Assembly: GCA_963696665.1 (NCBI GenBank)
Contig: CAVOLE010000032.1
Span: forward strand, 77,454-141,453
Direction: 5' to 3'
DNA: 64,000 nt
From: Roseiarcus sp963696665
GTDB taxonomy: Bacteria; Pseudomonadota; Alphaproteobacteria; Rhizobiales; Beijerinckiaceae
Position 1 is the first letter of the stretch; each line of letters starts with the position of its first letter. The notes beneath the pieces were generated by a model, which ran no database searches, was not told where the DNA came from, and saw nothing but the letters and a program-made list of their open reading frames with translations. A program made the position numbers and the translations under genes. This document shows, piece by piece, positions 38,933 to 47,952 of this stretch.

Positions 38933-39512
38933 GTAAAAATCCCTATGTCGTTCGACACAAGAGAGAAGAAGACTGTGCTGCCCGAGAGCGAATTATAAGA
39001 CGCGTCGGAACCTAGTGGCCCGCGGTAACTAGTCTTGACATTTTACGACATTGTGACTTTCGGTATCGGCCCTTAACATTGATGCGATAGCGGGCTGGAC
39101 GGGCGGAAATGATCGATCGATCGCATCGCGATCGGCTGACGAGCGCAACTGGGGGAGAGCATCCCTTCTGGTTTGTGCGGCGCCCGACAGACCGCGAGGG
39201 GGCGCCCCGGGTTTCACGGGCCGGCGCCCATGGCGAATGGTCTGCCGTCATCCTGCCCGTCCTCGTGTCTCCGAGCGGGCCAGCGGTCATTCGCCTGCCC
39301 CCGAACCGAGGTCGCCACCGGCGCCGGGTGGCATTGTCAGCTCGGTCAGGCGAGACTATGAAATCTAGCGCCGCCGACCACCCATTTTGCGCCAAGCCGA
39401 TCAATACGCTAGGCGCATCGAACGAATTGCAACGCGAGAACCGACGAGCGCTCCCCGACCGTCGGTCCTGACCGGGGAACCTGGCGCTTTCGTTGGACCG
39501 TTCGAAGAGAGT
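38933..39512. promoter_or_regulatory. Divergent intergenic region between HdeA-like and AraC genes
   Basis: No gene is recognised in these 580 bases. Near the HdeA-like gene lie the palindrome TGTCGTTCGACA (38946-38957) and two GACATT repeats ten bases apart (39037 and 39047, within TTGACATTTTACGACATTGT). TGTCG/CGACA half-sites and direct repeats suit an AraC-type regulator such as the one encoded at 39513, but this is inference. Confidence 0.4.
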
Positions 39513-40652
39513 ATGGGGATGCCGGCTACGCGACGGGAAGGTATAGAGTCGGTTTTTCGGTCCACCCCTCAAATGGCGCATGCGGCCGAAATGCTGCCGC
39601 GAGGCGCCAGGGGCAATGCGCCACCCGTGATCTCGGCCACGGTGATGGCCGGCTTGTCGGCCTTCGTGCGCGAGGCGTACGGATGCAACGCTTTGAGGCG
39701 CGCCAAACAGGCGACGTCGCTCGACATGGAGATGATCGAGACCCTCGACTGCTTCATTCCCCAGGCCATGGTGACGACCTTCTGCGCCGCGGTCGAGCGG
39801 AGCGCGGGCGAACCGAACTTCGGTCTCATCATTGCGCCGAATATGTCATTGTCCGACTTCGGGCTCTGGGGCGAATACATCCTGACGGCGGACACGCTGC
39901 GCGCCGCCATCGTCCGCGTAGCGTCTTCCCTCGACTATCATTGCACGGGTGACCAGGTCAGGCTTTCGGTCGACGGCGGGGTAGCTCGGTTCCGCTATGT
40001 CAGTGCAGCGCGCGGCCTGCCTGGCTATACCCATCTCGCCTGCGGCATCGCGGGCTCAATGCTCAGCCTGCTGCGGTCTTTTTTTCCGTCCAGCGCGCAA
40101 CCGGGAATCATCGAACTTGACATTCCGCGCCCACGCTCCTCGACGCCTTTCGATGACGCCTTTTCCTGTCCCGTCGCGTTCAACGCTGCAGGCGTTTCGA
40201 TCTCCTTCGACGCGCACCTGCCTGATCAACCCGCGACGGCGCATTCACGCGCGCGCCTCATCACGCTTGAAGACGTCGCTCGCGGCCGATTTGCGCCTGC
40301 AGATCTCGACAACTTCCTGAATGTCGTCGTCGCGCACGTCTGGGCGCAGGTCCTCGCGGGCGCGGTATCGGTCGAGAGCACAGCGCGGGCGCTGGATATG
40401 AGCGTCCGCTCGCTGCAACGCGGGCTCAACCGGGAAGGCGCCGATTTTCGCACGCTGACGAATGCGATCCGGATTCAGCGCGCCAAGGAATTGCTGAGGG
40501 GAACGCAGGCTTCGATCACCGAGATCTCGACGACACTCGGCTACTCGGCTCCCGCCCACTTCGCCCGGGCGTTCCATCGGGAACTCGGACTCAATCCGAG
40601 CCAGTATCGGCGAAGACCGGGCGAAATCCCGAGAGCCGTGTCCTACCAGTAA
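39513..40652 (+). CDS. AraC family regulator with Arabinose_bd-type sensor domain
   Basis: A 379-residue regulator of the OruR/ArgR-like AraC branch. The N-terminal 230 residues form the 'Arabinose_bd' domain (IAPNMSLSDFGLWGEYILTA); the C-terminal HTH pair contains VESTARALDMSVRSLQRGLN and ITEISTTLGYSAPAHFARAF, then HRELGLNPSQYRR. I chose ATG 39513, preceded by GAAGAG; the frame is open further upstream. It is divergent from the HdeA-like gene and may control the exported-protein group. Intact. Confidence 0.87.
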   Translation: MGMPATRREGIESVFRSTPQMAHAAEMLPRGARGNAPPVISATVMAGLSAFVREAYGCNALRRAKQATSLDMEMIETLDCFIPQAMVTTFCAAVERSAGEPNFGLIIAPNMSLSDFGLWGEYILTADTLRAAIVRVASSLDYHCTGDQVRLSVDGGVARFRYVSAARGLPGYTHLACGIAGSMLSLLRSFFPSSAQPGIIELDIPRPRSSTPFDDAFSCPVAFNAAGVSISFDAHLPDQPATAHSRARLITLEDVARGRFAPADLDNFLNVVVAHVWAQVLAGAVSVESTARALDMSVRSLQRGLNREGADFRTLTNAIRIQRAKELLRGTQASITEISTTLGYSAPAHFARAFHRELGLNPSQYRRRPGEIPRAVSYQ

Positions 40653-41362
40653 GCGCCAATCGTCGCCTGCTGGCTCCGGGTTCTCCTGGAGTGATCGTGA
40701 CGATTCCGATTGCCAACGATGGCGAGTTCGTGCTGGGCAGCGGAAGAAAGGCTCCTCGTAACCAGCGATTGCCTGCCGCATCCGGATTCTCGCCCATTCT
40801 GGCAGAGGTGGCCATCTGGTCACCATCGAAGATCTGACGGTGAACTTCGCGTTGATCGTCATACGATACGCGGTTGCCCGTCTTCGGGAACACCGTGCTG
40901 ATCGACAGAAGAAATCGCATTACCGACCCATCCCAAAGCTCGATGCGCCCGGAGCCGACGTCCCACAGCGCCTGTAAGGAGGCGGAAGAACTTGCGCCCT
41001 ATCTCGAAGCGGCGATGGCGCGCAAGACGATGATGGCGCCGCTCGCTGAAGATCAAATTCCGAGTTTCGTTGCGTTGGGTCGCAAGATTGCCGCCACGCA
41101 GCTCACACCCGAAGAGCAAGCCGCGCAGACCGTAGGATGGCGGCAGTCGAGGTCCGGCTCAAAACGTCGGAAGTCTAGCCAGGCAGCAGAATGAGTGCCC
41201 GTTTTGACGAGGTATCGGGTTCTCTCTGCGGGATGACGCGTCCCCGTGCTCAGACCCTTGAGGTAAATGTGGCATTCATCCGCGCGGAATGGCGGCTATC
41301 GGCGCAACCTCGCTGTCGGCGGCCGTATCGGCGAAGGGCCGCCGGCGCGTTTGCGACTGCCT
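40653..41362. other. No gene recognised
   Basis: A 710-base gap between two convergent AraC genes. The plus strand can be read as EAEELAPYLEAAMARKTMMA and EDQIPSFVALGRKIAATQLT (about 40977-41120), which looks protein-like but matches no family I know and lacks a convincing start. It may be a gene relic. Confidence 0.35.
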
Positions 41363-42334
41363 CTAACTTGATGGCGCCCTCGCTGCGGCGGCGGCGCCCC
41401 TTACATCCGATGGGCGCATATTGAAGTGAGTGCGAAAAAGATTGCTGAAATGGGACGAACTGCTGAATCCCATGGAATAGGCGATTTCCGTAATCGATTG
41501 GTGCGCGTGCTGCGGCGCGATCAACAGATCGTGGCATCTTTGCAATCGCCGGCGCCGCAGCCATTCCGAAGCCGACATGTCCACGAGGCGGAAAAGATGG
41601 TGGAGATAGCGCAGCGATATTCCATTGTTGCGCGCAATCGCGGTCAGCGACAGATTTGGATCTCCGAGATTGGCTTCAATATAGGATTTGACCGAGCGCA
41701 GGCGCGCACGCTGGACGCTCTGATCGTCCGTTGATTGGCGATCAGGTTCGGAATTGAGCGCCAGGGCGAGGACGTCCATGAACTGCTCGCCGAGCTTCGA
41801 TCTCGAGGCCTCGTCGAGGCCGCCGCTCTCGGCGGCGAGGGTCGCGCAAAATTCCGCAGCGATGCGGCCGAGCCCGCGAGTAAGATCGAAATTCTTGAGC
41901 TGCGGCGGACGGCCGGTCTCGAACCTGCGATCAAAAGCCGCGCGCGGAAGCTCTATCCAGAACTGACGCGACTTGGCGTTGGAGTGCAGCTCATAAGGTT
42001 CGTTGGCGTAGTATAAGGATCCTCGACCTGGCCGCAGGACGAATGACGCTCCGGATTGGCGGATGTCGACCGCGCCAATGTGCTCAATCCCTAAGTAGTA
42101 ACAATCCTTTCCGAACCGGCCGATATGGCGGTTTCCGCGGCGTATGATTTGCGGGGAAAGCATCGCGTCGGTGATGGTGACATCGCCTAGCCTCGCCTCC
42201 CGGACGAGCCCGATATATTGGATGTCCAGGTCTGTCTGGCAGTCGACCTGCAGATAGATGTCACAGATGGCGTCGCGCCAAGCCTGGCGGCGCTTGCCGG
42301 CGGGCAAGGTCCTGCTGTCGAAGACGACCTCCAT
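41363..42334 (-). CDS. AraC family regulator, likely control of the ABC operon
   Basis: A 323-residue regulator with an 'AraC-binding-like' N-terminal domain (AWRDAICDIYLQVDCQTDLD, RGSLYYANEPYELHSN) and two C-terminal HTH motifs: LSLTAIARNNGISLRYLHHL and ITEIAYSMGFSSSSHFSNLF, followed by RTHFNMRPSDVR. It is divergent from the ABC transporter operon at 42660, with a 325-base gap that contains a 21-bp-period direct repeat. It is therefore the best candidate regulator of that operon. Intact. Confidence 0.88.
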   Translation of the reverse strand: MEVVFDSRTLPAGKRRQAWRDAICDIYLQVDCQTDLDIQYIGLVREARLGDVTITDAMLSPQIIRRGNRHIGRFGKDCYYLGIEHIGAVDIRQSGASFVLRPGRGSLYYANEPYELHSNAKSRQFWIELPRAAFDRRFETGRPPQLKNFDLTRGLGRIAAEFCATLAAESGGLDEASRSKLGEQFMDVLALALNSEPDRQSTDDQSVQRARLRSVKSYIEANLGDPNLSLTAIARNNGISLRYLHHLFRLVDMSASEWLRRRRLQRCHDLLIAPQHAHQSITEIAYSMGFSSSSHFSNLFRTHFNMRPSDVRGAAAAARAPSS

Positions 42335-42530
42335 GCGTTCCTCCCCCGCTCCGACCCGCCTTGGGCCGTTGGCGATGACCGCTCGCGAGGCAAAAGGTGG
42401 ATAGGCGCGGCCAAGGGTTCTGACCTTCGTTCAAGGATAGCGTTCCGCGCCTTCGAAAGGCAAGACCGCCCTTAAGCTCAAGCGTGCGGCTCGCGACGGC
42501 TCGGGCTATTGCCAAATTTTTCCCGACTTT

Positions 42531-42566
42531 TGCGCTGGGATGCAAAAACCGTGCGCTGGCGCGCAA
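42531..42566. promoter_or_regulatory. Direct-repeat operator candidate for the AraC regulator
   Basis: TGCGCTGGGATGCAA (42531-42545) and TGCGCTGGCGCGCAA (42552-42566) agree at 12 of 15 positions and are 21 bases apart, two helical turns, as expected for an AraC-type dimer on direct repeats. The site ends 93 bases before the permease start. The remainder of the gap (42335-42530) holds no gene that I recognise. Confidence 0.55.
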
Positions 42567-42659
42567 GCGAAAGCGAAAACAGCCTGGGATAGTCGGGCGA
42601 AACGGTAAGCGGCGGGTCGCGCAAGCGCTAGAGGGCGGAAGCGACAATCGGGTGGAAGG

Positions 42660-43643
42660 ATGCTCGGACAGATAAGGAGCGCGCTGGTCAGTCAGGAGAG
42701 GATCGTGCTCCTGACCGCGGCCACTCTGTTCTGCCTCTTTTCCGTCTTTCTCAAGGGCTTTCTGAGCGCCGGCAATCTGGTGACCCTGGTGCGCGGCGTC
42801 GCCACTTTGGGAATCCTGGGTGTGGGAATGGCGATCGTCGTCATCGGACGCGGCGTCGACCTGGCGATCGTGACGACCTACGCGATGTCCGCCGCCTGGA
42901 CCCTTCACCTCGCTTCCCTGGGCGTTCCGATCGGGCCGGCGCTCGTGCTTGGATTTCTGCTGGCGCTGACGATCGGCGTCATCAACGGCGTTCTGATCGC
43001 TTACGTTGAGATCCCCGCGCTCTTCGCCACCCTGGGAATGGCGGCCCTGGTCTACGGCTTCGTTCGCTGGGCCTTGGTCCCGCTCTATGTCGTCTACATG
43101 CCACCGAACGCCAATGTCATCGCCTGGATCGGCGGCGGTTTCCTTTGGGGCGCGCCGACCCCGATCCTGTTTTTCGCCCTGATAGCCTTTCTCGGCTTTA
43201 TGTTTTTGCGGTTCACGAAACAGGGGCGTTTCATTTACGCGATCGGCGACAACTTCGCCGCGGCGCGCATTTCCGGCGCGCCGGTGCGCTCGGTTATCGT
43301 CCTCCAATATACGATCGCCGCGTCAATCGCTTATCTCGCCGGCATGATCACAGCGACGGCGGTGTCGAGCATGAACACCGCAGTCGCGATCTCACCCATG
43401 ATCTACGACGTCATTCTCGTGGTGGTGCTCGGCGGCATCAGCCTTTCCGGCGGCCGCGGCGGCATCCGCAACGTGCTCGTCGGCACGCTCTTGATCGGCA
43501 TCCTCCTGAACGGCATGACGATCATGAACATTGAATACACGCTGCAGAATGTGATCCGGAGCGTGATCCTTCTTGCCGCCATCGTGCTCGACAGTCTGAT
43601 CAACCCTCGGGACGAGCAGACTGATCAGCAGGGCGACATTTGA
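42660..43643 (+). CDS. RbsC/YjfF-type ABC transporter permease
   Basis: A 327-residue inner-membrane permease of the BPD_transp_2 family with eight to ten hydrophobic segments. The cytoplasmic loop GDNFAAARISGAPVRSVIVL and the Gly-rich block VVVLGGISLSGGRGGIRNVL are characteristic of the carbohydrate uptake transporter-2 (ribose/galactose type). GGAAGG stands before the ATG. It is the first gene of the operon, 30 bases before the binding-protein gene. Together with the permease domain at 44758 it probably forms a heterodimeric channel. Intact. Confidence 0.92.
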   Translation: MLGQIRSALVSQERIVLLTAATLFCLFSVFLKGFLSAGNLVTLVRGVATLGILGVGMAIVVIGRGVDLAIVTTYAMSAAWTLHLASLGVPIGPALVLGFLLALTIGVINGVLIAYVEIPALFATLGMAALVYGFVRWALVPLYVVYMPPNANVIAWIGGGFLWGAPTPILFFALIAFLGFMFLRFTKQGRFIYAIGDNFAAARISGAPVRSVIVLQYTIAASIAYLAGMITATAVSSMNTAVAISPMIYDVILVVVLGGISLSGGRGGIRNVLVGTLLIGILLNGMTIMNIEYTLQNVIRSVILLAAIVLDSLINPRDEQTDQQGDI

Positions 43644-43673
43644 AAACGCCAAAACTCAAAAGGGAGATGGAAC

Positions 43674-44675
43674 ATGGCGCTTAGACAGATCGCAGCCACG
43701 ATTGGGCTCGCGGCGTCGCTGACGGGATTTGCGGCCTACGCGCTCGCCGCAGGAATCGACGATCCGCGGCGGGCCGACTATTTCAAGGATCTCGCCGGAA
43801 AGACGATCGCCTTCGTACCGGTCACGATGGGCATCGACCTCACCGAAGGTTGGGCGTCCGTCATGAAGCAACAGGCCGATCGCCTGGGAATGAAGTTCGA
43901 AATTCGCGATCCGCATTTCAGCGCCGACGCCGGCGCACAGGCGCTCACCTCGCTCATCGCCGAAAAGCCTGACGTCATTGTCGTGCACAATCCCGACATC
44001 CAGTCCTACGCGAAGCTGCTCAAGCGCGCCGAGCAAGCGGGCATCCACGTCATCCAGATCAACATGAGGTCGAACTACAATTCGGACGTCTACGTCGGCG
44101 CGGATTGGATCGGCATCGGTGAAGCGGAGGCGAAGGCCGTCATCGACAAATGCGGCGCCGGCACGAGCGGCAAGATCGCCGTTTTGCAGGGTCAGCCGAC
44201 TTCAGGGTCGGACAGCGGGATGATGAAGGGGGTGGAGAACGCCTTGTCCAAACATCCGGAGATCAAGACGGTCGCCAATGTCGCGGGCGAATGGGACGCG
44301 ACCAAGGCGCATGCCGTCATCTCCACGGTCATCCAGCAGAATCCCGATCTCTGCGGCATCGTCGGATTCTGGGACGTGATGGACCTTGGCGCCGCGGCCG
44401 CGATCAAGGAATCGGGCAAGCCGATCGTTTTGGTCACTTCAGGCGGCGGCGAGCAAATGGCATGCGACAATGTCGAGAAAGGCGTGTTCTATAAGGAGAT
44501 AGCCTATCAGGTCATGGACCAGGGCCGCGACCTCAACGACATGATCACCACCGTTCTGGAAACCGGACTGCCGGCCGGCAAGCTCAAGGCGGTCATCTAT
44601 AGCCCGCAACTCGTCATCTCCAAGGAGACGCTTCATCCGGGCTTATGCTGGAGCGCGAGCGCTCTCAAGAAATAG
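43674..44675 (+). CDS. ABC transporter substrate-binding protein (RbsB-like)
   Basis: A 333-residue periplasmic-binding protein of Peripla_BP_4 type. The signal peptide ends near YALAAG; the first lobe has GKTIAFVPVTMGIDLTEGWA and KPDVIVVHNPD, the second has LQGQPTSGSDSGMMKGVENA and DLCGIVGFWDVMDLGAAAAI. Cys residues at about 160, 230, 264 and 326 are unusual for the family. AGGGAGATGG precedes the ATG. It should bind a sugar or a related polyol or lactone; the ligand cannot be deduced. A strong terminator-like hairpin follows. Intact. Confidence 0.92.
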   Translation: MALRQIAATIGLAASLTGFAAYALAAGIDDPRRADYFKDLAGKTIAFVPVTMGIDLTEGWASVMKQQADRLGMKFEIRDPHFSADAGAQALTSLIAEKPDVIVVHNPDIQSYAKLLKRAEQAGIHVIQINMRSNYNSDVYVGADWIGIGEAEAKAVIDKCGAGTSGKIAVLQGQPTSGSDSGMMKGVENALSKHPEIKTVANVAGEWDATKAHAVISTVIQQNPDLCGIVGFWDVMDLGAAAAIKESGKPIVLVTSGGGEQMACDNVEKGVFYKEIAYQVMDQGRDLNDMITTVLETGLPAGKLKAVIYSPQLVISKETLHPGLCWSASALKK

Positions 44676-44705
44676 GGCGAATGCTCGAACTGGAATCAGG
44701 AAATC

Positions 44706-44738
44706 GCGCTGAGCCGCTGGAGCGGCTCAGCGCTTTTT
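44706..44738 (+). terminator. Strong intrinsic terminator-like hairpin inside the operon
   Basis: GCGCTGAGCCGCT and AGCGGCTCAGCGC form a perfect 13-bp GC-rich stem around GG, followed by TTTTT. It lies 31 bases after the binding-protein stop and 20 before the next start. It probably lowers expression of the downstream permease and ATPase relative to the binding protein. Confidence 0.8.
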
Positions 44739-44757
44739 CGTTGAGCTGGAATGGGTC

Positions 44758-46881
44758 ATGACGATCGGCGACTGGGCCACAAGACTGCGCTATCGCTATG
44801 TGCCCGATCACGTCGTCGGCGAGGTGCTCGGCAGGAGGTGGATGGACAATGTCATCCCCATCGTTCTGCTCCTCGCGCTCACGATTTTTCTCGCCGAATC
44901 GATCCCGAACTTCATCACGCTCGGCAATCTCTCCGACACGTCGCGTCAGATCGGCGAATTTGGCTTGATCGTCATCGGCATGACGATCGTCATGCTGGGC
45001 GGGGGGATCGATCTCAGCGTCGGCTCGACCTTCGCGCTCGCCAATGTCACAGCCCTGGCGCTCATCAATGTCGGGCATTGGCCGGTAGCGGCGGCGGTCG
45101 CCTCGACGATCGCCGTCGGCGCGCTCGTTGGCCTCGTCAACGGCCTGCTTATCGGCTTTCTCAGGCTTCGAGCGTTTCTGACCACACTCGTCATGTTGAC
45201 CCTCATTCGGTCGATCGTCGAGTTTCTGCTGCAGATCTATTCGGTAAGGATCGCGTCGAGCAACGTGGAATCCGACGCCTTCGACTTTATTGGCTCGGGC
45301 TCCGTGTTGGGCGTTCCAATCAGCGTCATCGTCCTCGCCGCGGTCGCCATCATCGCGCAAATCGTTCTGACCCGGCTACGCATCGGCTGGCGCATCACTG
45401 CAGTCGGCGGGTCGCGCCGCGCGGCCTACAATGCGGGGATCCCCGTGCGGGCGATCGTCTGCCTGACCTATGTCGTTTCAGGATTCCTGACGAGCCTCGC
45501 CGGCACGCTCTACGCCGCGCGGCTTTCCGGCGCCGGGCCCGACACCGGAGTGGGCCTTGAACTCGCCGTCGTGACGGCCGCGATCCTTGGCGGCAATAGC
45601 GTAGGAGGCGGCCGCGGCTCCGTCGGCAAGGCGCTCATGGGCGCGATCATCGTTTCACTTCTGACGAATGGCCTCGTTCGTCTTGGGCTTGAAAACGGCG
45701 CCTCCTCGTTGGCGATTGGCCTCGTGCTCATAATCGCCATCGCCATCGACGTCAGATGGAGCAGATGGCGCCATCGCCTGCGGGCGAAAGTCTATGTATC
45801 GCCGGCTCATCTCGCTTTGCCTGCGGCGCCAAATTTCGCCTCCAGCGCCTCATCGCCCTATGCGATCAATGACCGCCTCAACGAAGTGGAGATCATCGGC
45901 CTCGGCGAGATCGACGGTCCCGAGGATGTCATTCTCGACGAAGACAATCATCTCTATTGCGGCGTTCGGCACGGCGAGATCATCCGCTTTCTCGCGCCGG
46001 ACTACCGCAAGCGGGAAGTCTACGCCCATGTCGGCGGGCGCCCGCTCGGCCTTGCCTTCGACCGGGAGGGCGGCCTCAATGTCTGTATCGCCGGCATGGG
46101 TCTCTACCGGGTCGACAGAGACCGCAACGTCGAGAAGCTGACGGCGGAGACGAATCGCTCGCCCTTTTCGATCATCGACGATTCGCGCATGCGCCTCGCC
46201 GACGATCTCGACATCGGGCCCGACGGCAGGATCTATTTCAGCGAAGCGACGATCCGATACGGTTACGAGGAATGGGTCGTTGACGCCCTGGAGGGGCGCG
46301 GCAATGGCCGGATGATCCGCTACGACCCCGCCGCCGGAACGACGCGGACGATTCTGCGCAATCTTCTGTTCGCCAACGGCGTGTGCGTCGCCCACGACAA
46401 CCAATCTGTCCTGTTTGCGGAAACCTGGGGCTGTCGCGTGAGCCGATACTGGCTCCAAGGCCCCAAAGCCGGAACGATTGAAACCGTCATCTCCGATCTT
46501 CCCGGCTATCCCGACAACATCAATCGTGGATCGAATGGCGCCTACTGGGTCGCGCTGGCGGGGACGCGGACGCCGAGCTACGATCTTGCGATGACCATGC
46601 CCGGTTTCCGGCGTCGCATGGCGCGCTGGGTCGCGGCGGATGAATGGCTTTTCCCGAACGTCAATGTCGGGTGCGTCGTTCATTTCGACGCGAACGGCCG
46701 GGTTCTCGAAACGCTCTGGGATCGCAAGGGCGAAAACCATCCCACGATCACCTCGATGCGCGAACATCGCGGCCATCTTTTTCTCGGCGGCGTCACGAAC
46801 AACCGGATCGGGCGGATCAAACTTCCCGACGCCGACCCCAACTGGACGAGCCTCGCCTCCTACTGGGGAGGGCAGGCGTGA
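44758..46881 (+). CDS. ABC permease fused to SMP-30/strictosidine-synthase-like domain
   Basis: A 707-residue two-part protein. Residues 1-345 are an RbsC-type permease (IVMLGGGIDLSVGSTFALAN and AAILGGNSVGGGRGSVGKAL). Residues 380-707 form a six-bladed propeller of the SMP-30/gluconolactonase or strictosidine synthase type: IDGPEDVILDEDNHLYCGVR, RLADDLDIGPDGRIYFSEAT, NLLFANGVCVAHDNQSVLFA and GYPDNINRGSNGAYWVALAG. With the last transmembrane helix before the linker, the propeller side depends on helix number; a periplasmic or cytoplasmic lactonase or binding role are both possible. No stop or frameshift breaks the junction, so the fusion is real in this sequence. Confidence 0.88.
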   Translation: MTIGDWATRLRYRYVPDHVVGEVLGRRWMDNVIPIVLLLALTIFLAESIPNFITLGNLSDTSRQIGEFGLIVIGMTIVMLGGGIDLSVGSTFALANVTALALINVGHWPVAAAVASTIAVGALVGLVNGLLIGFLRLRAFLTTLVMLTLIRSIVEFLLQIYSVRIASSNVESDAFDFIGSGSVLGVPISVIVLAAVAIIAQIVLTRLRIGWRITAVGGSRRAAYNAGIPVRAIVCLTYVVSGFLTSLAGTLYAARLSGAGPDTGVGLELAVVTAAILGGNSVGGGRGSVGKALMGAIIVSLLTNGLVRLGLENGASSLAIGLVLIIAIAIDVRWSRWRHRLRAKVYVSPAHLALPAAPNFASSASSPYAINDRLNEVEIIGLGEIDGPEDVILDEDNHLYCGVRHGEIIRFLAPDYRKREVYAHVGGRPLGLAFDREGGLNVCIAGMGLYRVDRDRNVEKLTAETNRSPFSIIDDSRMRLADDLDIGPDGRIYFSEATIRYGYEEWVVDALEGRGNGRMIRYDPAAGTTRTILRNLLFANGVCVAHDNQSVLFAETWGCRVSRYWLQGPKAGTIETVISDLPGYPDNINRGSNGAYWVALAGTRTPSYDLAMTMPGFRRRMARWVAADEWLFPNVNVGCVVHFDANGRVLETLWDRKGENHPTITSMREHRGHLFLGGVTNNRIGRIKLPDADPNWTSLASYWGGQA

Positions 46882-47952
46882 AGCCAATTGCAAAAGCTTT
46901 GGACCGGTGGTTCGGCCGGGGCGAAGCCTCGATCACGACGCCGCCGATGGACGGCGCGTTCCGGCCCAATGATCTCCTCGACGTCGCTCCAGTCGCCCTC
47001 GAAGCGCCGAAGCCCGACGCGCTGGCCGTCACCACGCAAGGGCTGTTGGTTTCGCTCGGGCAGTCGCTCAAGCGCGCTGACAAGCTCGAAAATAAGACTG
47101 TCGCGAGCTTCGGCGCCGAGATCACCGCCTTGACCGGATTGCCGGACGGCGGCGCGGCGGCCGGCCTTGTTGACGGCCGGATCGTCTTCATCGGCGGACG
47201 GAACGACGGAAAGACGATCGCCGGCCCAGGATGCATGACCGCGCTCGCGCCGGCGCGGGACGGCGCGCTCTTTGTCGCAAGCGGCTCTGCGGCCCATGGG
47301 CCGGAGAATTGGAAGCGCGACCTTATGGAGAAGATGAACTCGGGCTCGGTCTGGCGGCTCGACCTCGCGGCTCAGGCGAGCGGACTCAAATTGCCGGCGA
47401 GCTCGCCTATCCCTACGGCCTCATCGATGAAGGGGACTCTGTCGTCGTTTCCGAGAGCTGGCGCAGCGCGCTCACTCGGATCCTCCCCGGCGCCTCCCAC
47501 CGCCCCGCGCCGGTCATGGAGGGCCTTCCGGCTTATCCGGCCCGGCTATCACGCGGAGCCGACGGGGCGATCTGGCTCGCCCTGTTTGCGCCGCGCAGTC
47601 AGCTCGTCGAGTTCGTCTTGAGCGAAGACCGCTACCGCCGGCGCATGATCGAGGAAATCGATCCCGATTATTGGCTGGCGCCCACCTTCGCGCCGGTGGG
47701 TCGCCGCTCGAGCCGACGCAGCAGGGCGGCATCCGGCAGCTCGGCGTGCTGAAGCCTTGGTCTCCGAGCCGGTCTTATGGGCTCGTGGCGCGTCTGGACG
47801 CCGCCTATCGTCCAGTCGCCAGCCTCCACAGCCGGGCGAATGGGCGCCGGCACGGCGTCACGTCTTGCCTTGCGTTCGAAGGACGCATTTATTTCGCCGC
47901 CAAGGGCGACGGCGTCGTCGCTTCATTCGCTGATACGGGAGCGACGCCATGA
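46878..47952 (+). pseudogene. Second SMP-30/strictosidine-synthase-like protein, two frameshifts
   Basis: A protein of about 357 residues whose GTG start overlaps the stop of the fused permease (GTGA). It reads KPIAKALDRWFGRGEASITT and GPGCMTALAPARDGALFVAS; then, after a frame change near 47385, IAGELAYPYGLIDEGDSVVV and GLPAYPARLSRGADGAIWLA; then, after another near 47695, LGVLKPWSPSRSYGLVARLD and the end FADTGATP. The stop overlaps the ATG of the ATPase gene (ATGA). Overlapping junctions on both sides show that it belongs to the operon. Confidence 0.78.

Noticed and set aside
39012..39581. Minus-strand open frame of 189 codons between the HdeA-like and AraC genes
   Set aside because: Composition is Arg/Ser-rich, it overlaps the AraC gene start, and it shows no recognisable motif.
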